From assembly GCF_018219455.1 (NCBI RefSeq), contig NZ_CP056122.1, positions 3,900,065-3,964,064 of the forward strand: a stretch of DNA of 64,000 bases, given 5' to 3'. Below the pieces are notes generated by a model, which made no database searches, had not been told where the DNA came from, and saw nothing but the letters and a program-made list of their open reading frames with translations. Shown piece after piece: positions 8,578 to 17,479 of the stretch. A program made the translations under genes and the position numbers. The first letter of the stretch is position 1. The number at the start of each line of letters is the position of its first letter. The stretch comes from Moritella sp. 5 (GTDB lineage: Bacteria; Pseudomonadota; Gammaproteobacteria; Enterobacterales; Moritellaceae).

Positions 8578-8803
8578 CTAACTCAAATCCATTGCATAGG
8601 GTTTAAGTAACGCCATATTATCTTCTAACGCCTGTAACCAACGTGCCGCACACAAACACCAACGATCACCCGCCCGTAAGCCTTTAAAGTCTGAGTCAGG
8701 TACAGGGGTTGATAAATCATTGCCTTTAACGAGAATATTCTAAAAATTTGGCCGAGGCTTCAATGCATACCGTATAATGGTCTTTTAATGCGTTAACGCG
8801 CAT
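8578..8803 (-). pseudogene. DUF2237 family remnant, frameshifted and truncated
   Basis: No intact gene lies here, but the minus strand encodes a recognisable DUF2237 core in two frames. The first part (from the ATG at 8801-8803) reads MRVNALKDHYTVCIEASAKFLEYSR and hits TAA. One extra base there hides the continuation KGNDLSTPVPDSDFKG, then RAGDRWCLCAARWLQALE, ending DLS and TAG at 8578. The motifs GNDLSTP and GDRWCLCAxRW are family hallmarks. Compared with the family, the first 40-odd residues and about 20 residues after RWLQALE seem to be missing. This is best read as a decaying gene. It runs divergently from the hydrolase gene. Confidence 0.75.
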
Positions 8804-8830
8804 AGATACTACTCACGGCATAGGAAGATC

Positions 8831-9469
8831 ATGGAACTCATTTATAACGGCCCTGTTGATGGCCCACTATTTGTATTCGCTCACGGTGCTGGCGCGCCTG
8901 CTACAGCTGACTTTATGGAAGCAATCGCCAAAGGATTAGCCTTACACGGTATTCGTGTTGCTCGTTTCAACTTTCCTTATATGCAACAACGCGTTGATAA
9001 CGGTACTCGCCGACCACCAGAACGTGCACCTAAATTAATCGCCCAGTACCAACAGCTTATTACCAGCATTGACCAACCTATGGTTATTGGGGGTAAATCG
9101 ATGGGTGGACGCATGGCAAGTTTAGTGGCATCCGATCCGACGACAGATGCGTTGACCGTAAATTCAAAAGTAAAAGGCATCGCCTGTTTAGGTTTTCCTT
9201 TCCATCCAGCGAATAAACCAGAATCACTACGTACCGAACATTTCCCACTTATTAAACAAGCGGTTTTTATTGCTCAGGGTGAGCGAGACAAGTTAGGCAC
9301 AAAAGAAGAAGTAGCGAGTTATGGCCTACCAGATAACATCGAATGGTTATGGCTAGAAGACGGCGATCATGATTTAAAACCAAGAGTTAAAAGTGGTTTT
9401 ACTCATCAAGCCCACCTGCAAAAGACCATAGATAATATGGCAATGTTTATTAAACAAGTATTAGCATAG
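8831..9469 (+). CDS. alpha/beta hydrolase (KANL3/Tex30-like family)
   Basis: A 212-aa cytoplasmic hydrolase. Visible are the oxyanion region (FAHGAGAP), the nucleophile elbow GGKSMGG with Ser90, a likely acid Asp153 (QGERDKLG) and catalytic His180 (EDGDHDL). The length and the FAHGAGAP start fit the small KANL3/Tex30-like family of bacterial alpha/beta hydrolases. The ATG at 8831 has AGGAAG upstream. The gene is monocistronic, converging on the Lrp-type regulator. The substrate cannot be predicted. Confidence 0.85.
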   Translation: MELIYNGPVDGPLFVFAHGAGAPATADFMEAIAKGLALHGIRVARFNFPYMQQRVDNGTRRPPERAPKLIAQYQQLITSIDQPMVIGGKSMGGRMASLVASDPTTDALTVNSKVKGIACLGFPFHPANKPESLRTEHFPLIKQAVFIAQGERDKLGTKEEVASYGLPDNIEWLWLEDGDHDLKPRVKSGFTHQAHLQKTIDNMAMFIKQVLA

Positions 9470-9491
9470 GTATCTTAATCGCTTAAATCTG

Positions 9492-9956
9492 CTAATCAGG
9501 AATGACGGCGCGGGTATCGTATTTGAGGCGGTTCATCGATATCTGCGTTTTAAAGTTTTTCATATTCGGCTCGCTGTATAAGTAACGTCGGCAGAAGTCG
9601 TCATACTGCTGCATATTTTCAACCGTCACCAATAACACAAAATCAATTTCGCCAGTGACTTGATAACACTCTCTGACTTCAGGAGCGGTGCGGATATGTT
9701 TAATAAAGCCATCATTCAAGTCTAATCTATCTCGCTCCATCTCCACATTTACAATCATATGCAAACACGCACCCAGCTTATCTTGGTCAAGCAGTACTAC
9801 TTGACTGGCAATAACACCTTCGTTTTTTAATTTTTTCACACGTTTAAAACAAGCGGGTGGAGAAAGACCCACGAGTGATGCTAACTGCAAATTACTCACC
9901 GAAGCATCTTGCTGTAGCTGATGTAATATCGCTTTATCAAGCCGATCGAGAAACAT
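9492..9956 (-). CDS. Lrp/AsnC family transcriptional regulator
   Basis: A 154-aa protein with an N-terminal AsnC-type helix-turn-helix (LDKAILHQLQQDASVSNLQ, then LVGLSPPACFKRVKKL) and a C-terminal RAM ligand-binding domain (VRECYQVTGEIDFVLLV). Lrp-type proteins form octamers and bind amino acids. The ATG at 9956 is chosen over an upstream TTG; neither has a strong ribosome site. It is divergent from the Gate-domain membrane protein with about 130 bases between the two starts, so that gene is its likeliest target. Confidence 0.9.
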   Translation of the reverse strand: MFLDRLDKAILHQLQQDASVSNLQLASLVGLSPPACFKRVKKLKNEGVIASQVVLLDQDKLGACLHMIVNVEMERDRLDLNDGFIKHIRTAPEVRECYQVTGEIDFVLLVTVENMQQYDDFCRRYLYSEPNMKNFKTQISMNRLKYDTRAVIPD

Positions 9957-10088
9957 AATTAACCAAACCAAGTTAAATAAGAAATTTATACAAACATTTG
10001 TACGTTAACGTTGAAACTATTTCTATCCACTTGAATATAATAAGTGACATCAAACAGCTATTTATTTCACAGCCATGGAGGCCATCAC

Positions 10089-11030
10089 ATGTTCACAATC
10101 TTAAAATCATTATTACTCGATGTCTGGCGTGTGTATCTAACACTGCTCAAAGTCATGGTTCCTGCGCTTATTATCGTCAAAGGATTCGATCTTGTTGGCG
10201 GCACACAATGGCTGGCAGCATTCTTATCTCCTTTCATGAACCTAGTAGGCTTGCCAGACGAAATGGGGCTGGTATGGGCGACCGCAATGCTCACCAATAT
10301 CTATACCGGCATGGCAGTATTCTTTGAGTTAGCGGGTGATAGTTCGTTGAGCGTCGCCCAGGTCTCAGTCCTTGGCATCATGATGTTACTCGCACACGCA
10401 TTGCCCGTCGAAGGTGCTGTTGCTAAGTTATCAGGTGTGTCTTGGCGTATCACCCTGCCGTTACGTATAGGTGGTGGATTTATACTTGGTATGATCGCGA
10501 ATCAAATTTATCAGTTCGGGGATTGGCAGCAACAACCAGCTGTCATCGTTTGGCAACCCACCCCTGCATCTTCAAGTATACCGGATTGGGCGATAGCCCA
10601 ATTAACCATGCTTGCCTCTATCTTCTTCATCATTGCAGCACTGATAATTTTACTGCGCTTATTAAAATGGTGTGGGATCGAAAAACTCATACAAACGCTG
10701 CTGTCACCATTTTTAAAAGCATTAACCATAGGTAAAGAAACAACCAATGTCTGTGTGATTGGCTTAGTGCTTGGATTAAGCTTTGGTGCGGGGTTATTAA
10801 TTGATGAAGCGCGTACAGGAAAAATAAGTAAACGTGATATTTTTCTCGCCGTCTGCTTTTTAGGCTTAACGCACAGTATAATTGAAGATACGCTCTTGAT
10901 CTTACTACTAGGTGCAGATGTAATGTCTATTTTATGGGGACGATTAGTATTTGGTTTTATTGTTATCGCTATTTTAGCACGCTGTATCAAGCAGGAGTCA
11001 CCTTCCTACTCGATCACTAAAACCAGTTAA
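10089..11030 (+). CDS. nucleoside-recognition (Gate) domain membrane protein
   Basis: A 313-aa integral membrane protein with about eight hydrophobic segments. It shows two similar halves, each with the Gate-type pattern (LLVGGTQWLAAFLSPFMNLVGLP... and LLSPFLKALTIGKETTN), as in nucleoside-recognition and spore-maturation SpmA/SpmB-like families. The ATG at 10089 has GGAGG eight bases upstream, which rules out the longer open frame. It is divergent from an Lrp-type regulator, so its expression may respond to an amino acid. The transported substrate is unknown; 'nucleoside' in the family name is historical. Confidence 0.8.
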   Translation: MFTILKSLLLDVWRVYLTLLKVMVPALIIVKGFDLVGGTQWLAAFLSPFMNLVGLPDEMGLVWATAMLTNIYTGMAVFFELAGDSSLSVAQVSVLGIMMLLAHALPVEGAVAKLSGVSWRITLPLRIGGGFILGMIANQIYQFGDWQQQPAVIVWQPTPASSSIPDWAIAQLTMLASIFFIIAALIILLRLLKWCGIEKLIQTLLSPFLKALTIGKETTNVCVIGLVLGLSFGAGLLIDEARTGKISKRDIFLAVCFLGLTHSIIEDTLLILLLGADVMSILWGRLVFGFIVIAILARCIKQESPSYSITKTS

Positions 11031-11048
11031 AAATACTTTTAAACGCAT

Positions 11049-12077
11049 TTATTCAATACACGTTAACTTATTATTACGCTTAGATAAGCCTTTGAATGAC
11101 GCCATCATGTTCGCTTCTTTCACGAATTGTTTGGGTGGCGCAATAACCTGCAGGCGATAATCACTTGTCGCTTGTTCTGTAGGGGTGTTCTCAGCATTTA
11201 CATCAACCGGGGTGACAATTACCACTTTTAATTCAGGTGCACGCGCAAGAATACTCGCAGCCGTTCCCAGACCATTTTCGGTATGGAATTTCCCCGCGAT
11301 GTGCATCACTTGTTTATTCGGATTACGCGCTAAATAGTGAACAATACTCTCCGCCATGGTTTCATCCCAAGTCACTTGTGAAGCAAACTTGTTCTCATTT
11401 TGGCTTTCATCACCATGATGCATCGACGCCATAAAATGGGTTTTGTACGGCGAGTCTTGGATATTAATATTCGCGGCTAACCAAGTACGTTCATCCACTG
11501 GTAACTTATCAACATAGCTGATGCCTTCTTTGGCGATACAACGAATGATATTTTTAGGTGCATTTGCCGCGATAATATCAATTTTATTGGCTTTGGCTAA
11601 CTCCACTAACGGACGATAATCACTGGTATAATTTGGCCATGCATCACCCTGTTTTATTAACGTTCCCTCCCCTATTTCACCCGCTAAATAAGCATTAACA
11701 ATCGCTTGTTTATCACGGGTAAATTGCTCCATCGACAGCGTTACATTATCATTATCCGCAATCATGCTTTGTAATAATTCAGTTTGAAAACGATGAATAC
11801 CAGTATGAGTATGCCATTCACCCACCAGCACAACATCAGCATCTTGGATATCAGCAACAAAGCGTTTTAAGTTAATATCCTGACCAGAGGGAGACTGTAA
11901 GTTATATTCAAAGTAAGTAGTCACTTCCGATGAAGAAATAGTTTGATCAGCCTCTTTTAAGGATGGGGAAGTCGCACAACCTACAAGTGCTGAAGTAAGC
12001 ACTACGCTCATGAAACTACGTTGATAATTTTTTAATACACGTGCTGATGGAGAACATAACAGAGGAAAAGTAAACAT
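11049..12077 (-). CDS. ChaN family lipoprotein
   Basis: A 342-aa lipoprotein of the ChaN/haem-binding family. The lipobox LVGC (Cys34) lies in a hydrophobic N-terminus (SVVLTSALVGCATS). The ChaN core follows, with VLVGEWHTHTGIHRFQ, SMEQFTRDKQ and HIAGKFHTENGLG, giving histidines suited to haem or metal binding (the Campylobacter ChaN homologue binds two haems). The ATG at 12077 has AGGG upstream; the frame is open 32 codons further but then has an improbable N-terminus. The signal from 12077 is long (33 residues), so the ATG about 22 codons further in is an alternative start. It lies tail to tail with the Gate-domain gene. A role in iron/haem handling is inferred. Confidence 0.85.
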   Translation of the reverse strand: MFTFPLLCSPSARVLKNYQRSFMSVVLTSALVGCATSPSLKEADQTISSSEVTTYFEYNLQSPSGQDINLKRFVADIQDADVVLVGEWHTHTGIHRFQTELLQSMIADNDNVTLSMEQFTRDKQAIVNAYLAGEIGEGTLIKQGDAWPNYTSDYRPLVELAKANKIDIIAANAPKNIIRCIAKEGISYVDKLPVDERTWLAANINIQDSPYKTHFMASMHHGDESQNENKFASQVTWDETMAESIVHYLARNPNKQVMHIAGKFHTENGLGTAASILARAPELKVVIVTPVDVNAENTPTEQATSDYRLQVIAPPKQFVKEANMMASFKGLSKRNNKLTCIE

Positions 12078-12205
12078 ATAACACCCTAATAATAACGACC
12101 AACCAATAGTAATACATCTCATTTGCAATAACAAACCGCGTATTATATCGCTCTTTAAATAGTCAACGTTCATGCAGCGCTCGCGACGTACTAAACCTTA
12201 TCTGG

Positions 12206-13414
12206 CTAGGCTGGAGAACCAAGAGGACTGGTTGGCTGTGACCCCGGCAACTTGATCGTGAGCGTAATTATAAGCGAGATGACTAATAGCCCTAACATAA
12301 GATAGAAGGTTGCCGCGAATCCACCGAACACTGATGCGACGATAGAACCAATAATACTGCCAATACCAAAACCAAGGTAAATTAAGCCATAGTTTTTTGT
12401 CAGATTGTTTAAGCCGAAGAAATCACTGATCAATGATGGGAACACGGTGATCGTGCCACCAAAACTAAAAGCGATACATACCAAGGCAAAGTAGAAGCTG
12501 AACATACTTTGCTCAGCAAAAAGTAATGCAGATACGCCAGCTAAGCAGATAAACAATGCAATTGCGATCACTTTAATACGACTAACACTATCTGAAAGCA
12601 CCCCTAGTACTAAACGACCACTTAGATTAGCAATGGCAATAATCGCAACCGAACTTGCAGCAACCGCCATAGGTAAATGCTCATAACTCTCGCCGATATC
12701 TTTAGCGACACCAATAACATACAAACCGCTCATGCAAACTGTTAAAAACACCAATGCCAGCATCCAAAACTGTGAGCTTTTCACAGCCTCTCCGAGGGTG
12801 TAATCACGAACAGGCGTTGCAGCTGCCATTTGTGGTTCTTGCTTGGGTGCGTCTTTCATCATTAGGCCACCAACAATAACCATGACCATGGCAATTAACC
12901 CCCAAGTATTAAAAGTACTTTCTAATCCACTATTGGTTAAGAAATACATATTAATATATTTAAAACCAAGACTGCCTAAACCGTATGCACCAATGGCACA
13001 CGCAGAGACCAAACCTTTACGTTCGGGAAAGAGTTTCACGCAATTAGATAGAGTCATCAGATAACCTGTACCATCGGCAAAGCCCACTAACAAACCCGCG
13101 AATACATACAGTAAGATCAGGTTCGAAGCATAGGCGGTTAGCGATAAGCTCGCACCCAGTAATAAGCCAGCGCAAATAGTTACTTTACGCACACCGAAAC
13201 GTTCTTGCAGCTTTCCAGACAATGATGATGCAATGGCTAACGATAAACTTAAAATACCAAAAGAAAAAGCCACACGGCTAACCGGCACAGATAACTTGTC
13301 TGCCAATTGTGAATTAAATAAACTCCACGTATACACCGACCCTAACGCAAATTGGGTGATGATAGTGCCAAGCAACGTAAATAGTCGATCTCGGTTTGAT
13401 ATTTTAGTCGTCAT
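12206..13414 (-). CDS. yhjX: YhjX-like MFS transporter (oxalate/formate antiporter family; probable pyruvate transporter)
   Basis: A 402-aa major facilitator with twelve hydrophobic segments. The start FALGSVYTWSLFNSQLA and the loop KLQERFGVRKVT are typical of the OFA family, to which E. coli YhjX belongs. The ATG at 13414 has GGAG eight bases upstream. In E. coli, yhjX is the main target of the YpdA/YpdB two-component system, which responds to extracellular pyruvate. Here a LytTR regulator and LytS-type kinase gene sit immediately upstream on the same strand, with YpdB-like repeats in the gap. This context makes the YhjX assignment strong; the substrate is inferred from E. coli. Confidence 0.88.
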   Translation of the reverse strand: MTTKISNRDRLFTLLGTIITQFALGSVYTWSLFNSQLADKLSVPVSRVAFSFGILSLSLAIASSLSGKLQERFGVRKVTICAGLLLGASLSLTAYASNLILLYVFAGLLVGFADGTGYLMTLSNCVKLFPERKGLVSACAIGAYGLGSLGFKYINMYFLTNSGLESTFNTWGLIAMVMVIVGGLMMKDAPKQEPQMAAATPVRDYTLGEAVKSSQFWMLALVFLTVCMSGLYVIGVAKDIGESYEHLPMAVAASSVAIIAIANLSGRLVLGVLSDSVSRIKVIAIALFICLAGVSALLFAEQSMFSFYFALVCIAFSFGGTITVFPSLISDFFGLNNLTKNYGLIYLGFGIGSIIGSIVASVFGGFAATFYLMLGLLVISLIITLTIKLPGSQPTSPLGSPA

Positions 13415-13526
13415 AGGTAAATCTCCAACGAATTGAAAAGCATGAAGGTGACGGTATTGATCACCTTGTTAAGCCACTAAAATACGGGGTCCGCAGGAGA
13501 TAACAATAGGCGGAAAACAATAAAAA

Positions 13527-13578
13527 ATGAGATGCAATAAGTACGGTATGAAGTGCAATATAACGGTATGAATTACAA
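13527..13578 (-). promoter_or_regulatory. three tandem YpdB-like operator repeats upstream of yhjX
   Basis: On the minus strand, reading toward yhjX, three related 11-mers occur: TTGTAATTCAT (13578-13568), TTGCACTTCAT (13558-13548) and TTGCATCTCAT (13537-13527). The last two are TGCAYYTCAT-N11-TGCAYYTCAT, close to the published E. coli YpdB motif GGCATTTCAT-N11-GGCATTTCAT as I recall it. The first is 20 rather than 21 bases away and overlaps the regulator's stop codon. ACGGTATGAA recurs exactly at 13543 and 13563 on the plus strand. They end 112 bases upstream of the yhjX start, a normal place for an activator. Confidence 0.7.
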
Positions 13579-14295
13579 TTTCATTAATTCACGAAATGCT
13601 TTTATATTGCTGCGACTGACAGGTATTTCACTGCCGATGTCACGTACTTTGAGTTGATAGGTACAATTCAGCCAAGGGATGATCTCCTGAATTTTATCTA
13701 TGTTTACACAGTAAGAACGATGACTGCGAAAAAAACGCTGTTCAGGTAAGCGATTGATTAATTCACTCATGGTAAAAGGGACAATAAAAGCATTCTCTTT
13801 AGTAAACACATTAGTCACCTTCTCATTAGCCACCGCATAATAAATATCATCGATGGCGGTAACGAAAATACGGTTATCCTTAATCAAATTAATGGTTTTA
13901 GCTCTGACTTCTTCAGGCTGGATGGCTTGGCATTGGTGACTTGCTTCTAGCTTGGCTAATAGCCCAATAATACGCTTTTCATTAAGTGGTTTTAATAAGT
14001 AATCAAAGGCCTCTAGTTCAAATGCATCCACTGCAAATTCTTTATAAGCGGTGGTAAACACAATGTGCGGTTTTTCAGAAAATTGATGGATATTACGTGC
14101 GAGTAACATACCATCAATTGACGGTACATTAATGTCTAAAAAAGCGATATCGACCTTATGAGTTTGCAGATACTTAAAGGCTTCTAAACCATCATCAAAG
14201 GTAGCAAGAATCTCGATATTACTATAGCGTTCAATTAAATACGTCAGCTCTTCCCTTGCTAAATATTCATCTTCGACGATCAGGGCTTTCAACAT
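13573..14295 (-). CDS. ypdB: LytTR response regulator (YpdB-like)
   Basis: A 240-aa response regulator: receiver (acidic pocket VEDE, phospho-acceptor Asp54 in FLDINVP, Thr81-Thr82, Lys102 in LLKPL) and a C-terminal LytTR DNA-binding domain (about 135-240) with FFRSHRSYCVN and the terminal ISVSR-like PVSRSN. LytTR domains bind tandem direct repeats, which are present before the next gene. It follows the kinase gene by 11 bases, so the two form an operon. Its likely target is the adjacent yhjX-like gene. BtsR is the closest alternative paralogue, but the neighbourhood favours YpdB. Confidence 0.9.
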   Translation of the reverse strand: MLKALIVEDEYLAREELTYLIERYSNIEILATFDDGLEAFKYLQTHKVDIAFLDINVPSIDGMLLARNIHQFSEKPHIVFTTAYKEFAVDAFELEAFDYLLKPLNEKRIIGLLAKLEASHQCQAIQPEEVRAKTINLIKDNRIFVTAIDDIYYAVANEKVTNVFTKENAFIVPFTMSELINRLPEQRFFRSHRSYCVNIDKIQEIIPWLNCTYQLKVRDIGSEIPVSRSNIKAFRELMKL

Positions 14296-14306
14296 GCAGT
14301 TACCTT

Positions 14307-15980
14307 TTATTTCAATTCGTTGACGTAAAATACGATTTCAGTACCTTGCTCAAGACGTTTAATATACAAACCTTCACCATATAATAATAAGATCCGCTGA
14401 TGCACATTCATTAAACCAATATGATGGCTTTCCATCGTGCCGTTATAGAGCTTATCAATGACGTGCTGGCTAATTCCCATCCCAGTATTTTGAATCGTGA
14501 TTTTGAAGCGCTGCGCATCGCGCTTTACCGAAATATTGACTTTACCGGGCTGGCAAGAAGGTTGAATACCATGCTGAATTGCATTCTCTACCAAGGGTTG
14601 AATCAATAAACAAGGAATAGTTGGGTGCACATCATCAACATCAAATATAACTTCGAGCTTGTCACCAAATCGAGCTTGCTCAATAGCGACATAATCCCTT
14701 ACTTGTTGTAATTCTTCTTGGATATCGATCAAGTCATTATTACGTTCTAGGTTATAACGTAGAAAATCGGCTAAATTGGCTATCAATTGACGGGCTTTAT
14801 CGGGATTAATACGTACTAGCGTGGAAATAGCATTCAAAGTATTGAACAAAAAGTGTGGGTTAATTTTACTTTGTAATGCAGAAAGCTCTGCTTTACTCGT
14901 CATGGTTTTCAACTGCTCAAGACGTGAAACTTCCATTTGAGTGGAGATCAATTGCGATAAGCCGATGGTCATTTCACGTAATGACGGTCGAATACGGTGT
15001 GGTTGGCGATAGAATATTTTAAACGTACCGCTAACTACGCCGCTTTCCCACAATGGAATAATTAACAGCGAATGAAAGCCGTGTACATTAAGATTATTAC
15101 TAATTATTTGTTCGCCCGTATTAACCGCCTGCTGGGTCATTTCACTGATCTTGTGGTAAGTATCCAAGTAGTTTTTTTGACCAACACCAACATAAGCCAA
15201 TACGTCTTTTACATCGGTAATGGCGACGGCGTCTGCATTCGTTTCTTTACGAATAATACTGCATACTTTGATCAATGAGTCGCGGTGATTATTGCGAAAG
15301 TAAGGTAATGTTTTATTGGCGATATCGAGGGCAAGTTTTGCTTGTTTAGCGGCGATTAAATCTTTTTCGTCATCTAAATCTTGAACCAATTTGATAATAA
15401 GCCCAATACATACAGCACCACCGATCATCGGCACGCTAATGTGTTCAACAATCGTGTACGCGAGTTCCTTATCTTCAGATAGGGTCACAATTAAAATCAT
15501 GGTTAAAGTTTCGCAGAGCATACCGACAATAATGCCCCATTTTGCGTAAGATTTTTTGTGGCATCGAAAATGGATCCAAGTTGCTAATAATCCCGCAATC
15601 GTACTGGAAATTAAACAAGCTAATGATGTTGGTCCGTCCATGTCGATAATATAGCGGTGTAAACCTGAAATAATGCCCGCTGGAATAGCCACCCAAGGAC
15701 CAAAAATGATCCCACCAGATAAGACGGCAATAATGCGTACATTGATGAGAGACCCTTCAACATTAACACCCGTGTAGTTACTAAAGACAGCAAATAGAAT
15801 GAAAAGTATCGAGATGAGGGCTGTTTCAACGGGGTGTCGTCGGGTTTTGATAACAATATGTTGGAATAAATTGGTGCGTGTTAAAAAAAATAATGCCATG
15901 AGCATCAGTGCTGCGCGCTCAAATACCGCCAGCAACATCATAAATTGTTCGGTGTACACAGAGAAAAGCCTTAATACCAT
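14307..15980 (-). CDS. ypdA: LytS-type sensor histidine kinase (YpdA-like)
   Basis: A 557-aa sensor kinase with a 5TMR-LYT membrane domain (residues 15-200, several helices, including GIISGLHRYIID), a GAF domain (about 220-345) and a His_kinase/HATPase core. The phospho-acceptor is His376 in NPHFLFNTLNAIS; the N box is QPLVENAIQHGI. YpdA and BtsS of E. coli have this layout and sense pyruvate. The ATG at 15980 lacks a ribosome site; a GTG at 15959 has AAGG upstream and gives an N-terminus (VYTEQFMMLLAVF) closer to what I recall for YpdA, so the true start may be there. It is first in an operon with the regulator. Confidence 0.88.
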   Translation of the reverse strand: MVLRLFSVYTEQFMMLLAVFERAALMLMALFFLTRTNLFQHIVIKTRRHPVETALISILFILFAVFSNYTGVNVEGSLINVRIIAVLSGGIIFGPWVAIPAGIISGLHRYIIDMDGPTSLACLISSTIAGLLATWIHFRCHKKSYAKWGIIVGMLCETLTMILIVTLSEDKELAYTIVEHISVPMIGGAVCIGLIIKLVQDLDDEKDLIAAKQAKLALDIANKTLPYFRNNHRDSLIKVCSIIRKETNADAVAITDVKDVLAYVGVGQKNYLDTYHKISEMTQQAVNTGEQIISNNLNVHGFHSLLIIPLWESGVVSGTFKIFYRQPHRIRPSLREMTIGLSQLISTQMEVSRLEQLKTMTSKAELSALQSKINPHFLFNTLNAISTLVRINPDKARQLIANLADFLRYNLERNNDLIDIQEELQQVRDYVAIEQARFGDKLEVIFDVDDVHPTIPCLLIQPLVENAIQHGIQPSCQPGKVNISVKRDAQRFKITIQNTGMGISQHVIDKLYNGTMESHHIGLMNVHQRILLLYGEGLYIKRLEQGTEIVFYVNELK

Positions 15981-16159
15981 CGCATAAAAGATATTTACGC
16001 TTTAATTGTACCAATCATATCAATTTTACTCTATTGATTGTTTGATTTGAAACATAATGCTCTAAATCATATTCAGAGTGATCAATGGCATAACTAAAAT
16101 GGCGTTCGTCATCGTCCCAGCTGCAACGCTTTAGGCTTATTTATCTAGATGTTAGGAGA

Positions 16160-16849
16160 TCAACAGGTAAATGAATTCACTTCATCATCGGTTAAATAAC
16201 GCCACAGCCCAACTTCTACATCCAACTGTATCGCACCAATTTTTTCGCGGTGTAAGCTCACCACCCGATTCCCTACAGCTGCAAACATGCGCTTCACTTG
16301 ATGAAATTTACCTTCGGTAATTGTCAATAATACTTCTTTCGGTGATACAACCTCTAAAATAGCCGGACGTGTTAATTGCTGCTCACCTTGTAATTGCACA
16401 CCATAAGCAAATTTAACCGCAACATCATCGCTAATAGGTCGAGATAAGCCAACACGATAGACCTTTTGACAATGCTTGGTTGGGGTAATGATATTAAATG
16501 ACCAACGCCCATCATCAGTGACCAATACTAGCCCCGTCGTATCGGCATCTAAGCGCCCTGCTACATGTAATTCGGATGCATTAGCGACATTGATATAATT
16601 AAATAATGACGGGTAAGCTTCATCGATATTAGAGCAAATGGTATCAGCTGGTTTGTGCATGAGGATATAACGGGACGCTCTTGCTATCAGCACCTTACCA
16701 TTTAAACTAATATGATTGTTTTCATGCACCTGAGTTGTCACATCACAAACGACTGCGTTATTAACCGCGACACAACCAGCAATTATCATCGCAGTTGCTT
16801 CGGTTCGGCTTAACTCAGTACTTTTACAAACAAATTTATCAAGGCGCAT
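16160..16849 (-). CDS. rsuA: 16S rRNA pseudouridine(516) synthase RsuA
   Basis: A 229-aa RNA-modifying enzyme that isomerises uridine 516 of 16S rRNA. An N-terminal S4 RNA-binding domain (MRLDKFVCKSTELSRTEA, residues 1-55) is followed by the RluA/RsuA catalytic domain with the signature GRLDADTTGLVLVTDDG; the catalytic aspartate is Asp101. KVYRV and the late motif EGKFHQVKRMF are also typical. The length matches E. coli RsuA (231 aa). RluE/RluF paralogues are possible alternatives, but the S4 domain plus the short length favours RsuA. The gene is monocistronic. Confidence 0.9.
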   Translation of the reverse strand: MRLDKFVCKSTELSRTEATAMIIAGCVAVNNAVVCDVTTQVHENNHISLNGKVLIARASRYILMHKPADTICSNIDEAYPSLFNYINVANASELHVAGRLDADTTGLVLVTDDGRWSFNIITPTKHCQKVYRVGLSRPISDDVAVKFAYGVQLQGEQQLTRPAILEVVSPKEVLLTITEGKFHQVKRMFAAVGNRVVSLHREKIGAIQLDVEVGLWRYLTDDEVNSFTC

Positions 16850-17021
16850 TAAACTAAATTCTATATCAGATAAAGAGCGCTATTATCCTTGTTCAGCAGT
16901 AATAATCAACACGATTTTAAGTATCAATAGATAAGATAAAACCAACAGATTAGTGTAAAAGCTCATCATTAAAAGGAATTTAATATGTGGGCATATCAAG
17001 TAAAAAACCAATGGGGTGTAC

Positions 17022-17375
17022 TTACGTCATCGGCACCGCGTCTGCATCGAAAGCGGACTTTGTTACAAGCTTATAAGACACCACATATAACTGTTCAATG
17101 CCCGGATAAATATCTTGGATCACAGCTTTCAGCACGGCTAATGTCATGTTTTCTTGCTCGGCATGAAAATCAGATAACGCGGTAAATAAAATAGGCTCTA
17201 CAGAGATAATAAATAGTTGGCAAAATTCACGTCCACCTTCTAACGTAGAAACAGTCACAGTCGAACCCGGGACATAGTTATTTTCAGATGCATCACGAAT
17301 GGTAATGGTTTTTTTACCGCTAAGAATGTCGGTTTCAAAGCGTTCAAAGAAGGTCATAGTGGTTGGTTGTGCCAT
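17022..17375 (-). CDS. yqfB: N4-acetylcytidine amidohydrolase YqfB (ASCH domain)
   Basis: A 117-aa ASCH-domain enzyme. E. coli YqfB (103 aa) hydrolyses N4-acetylcytidine to cytidine and acetate and shares FFERF...DILSGKKTITIRD near the start and HAEQENMTL...VIQDIYPG later. The Lys (GKK), Thr and Glu that form the catalytic set are present. The C-terminus is about 14 residues longer than in E. coli (KLVTKSAFDADAVPMT), and that extra tail lies over a plus-strand open frame with a good ribosome site; the tail may have been acquired by stop-codon loss. Confidence 0.9.
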   Translation of the reverse strand: MAQPTTMTFFERFETDILSGKKTITIRDASENNYVPGSTVTVSTLEGGREFCQLFIISVEPILFTALSDFHAEQENMTLAVLKAVIQDIYPGIEQLYVVSYKLVTKSAFDADAVPMT

Positions 17376-17445
17376 GCGGATTTCTATTATAAAGATAAGA
17401 GGTAAGCATTATATCCTATTTTCTATCCAGCACGACCCACAATAA

Positions 17446-17471
17446 AATAGGGTGATTGTTATCACCCTATT
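17446..17471 (-). terminator. intrinsic terminator after metB
   Basis: An 11-bp perfect stem (AATAGGGTGAT/ATCACCCTATT) with a four-base loop starts nine bases past the metB stop. On the metB strand it is followed by TTTATTG. It probably also limits read-through into yqfB. Confidence 0.75.
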
Positions 17472-17479
17472 ACTATCTA

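Noticed and set aside
10511-10990. 159-aa minus-strand frame inside the Gate-domain gene
   Set aside because: Antisense shadow of a membrane-protein gene with helices in register; no ribosome site.
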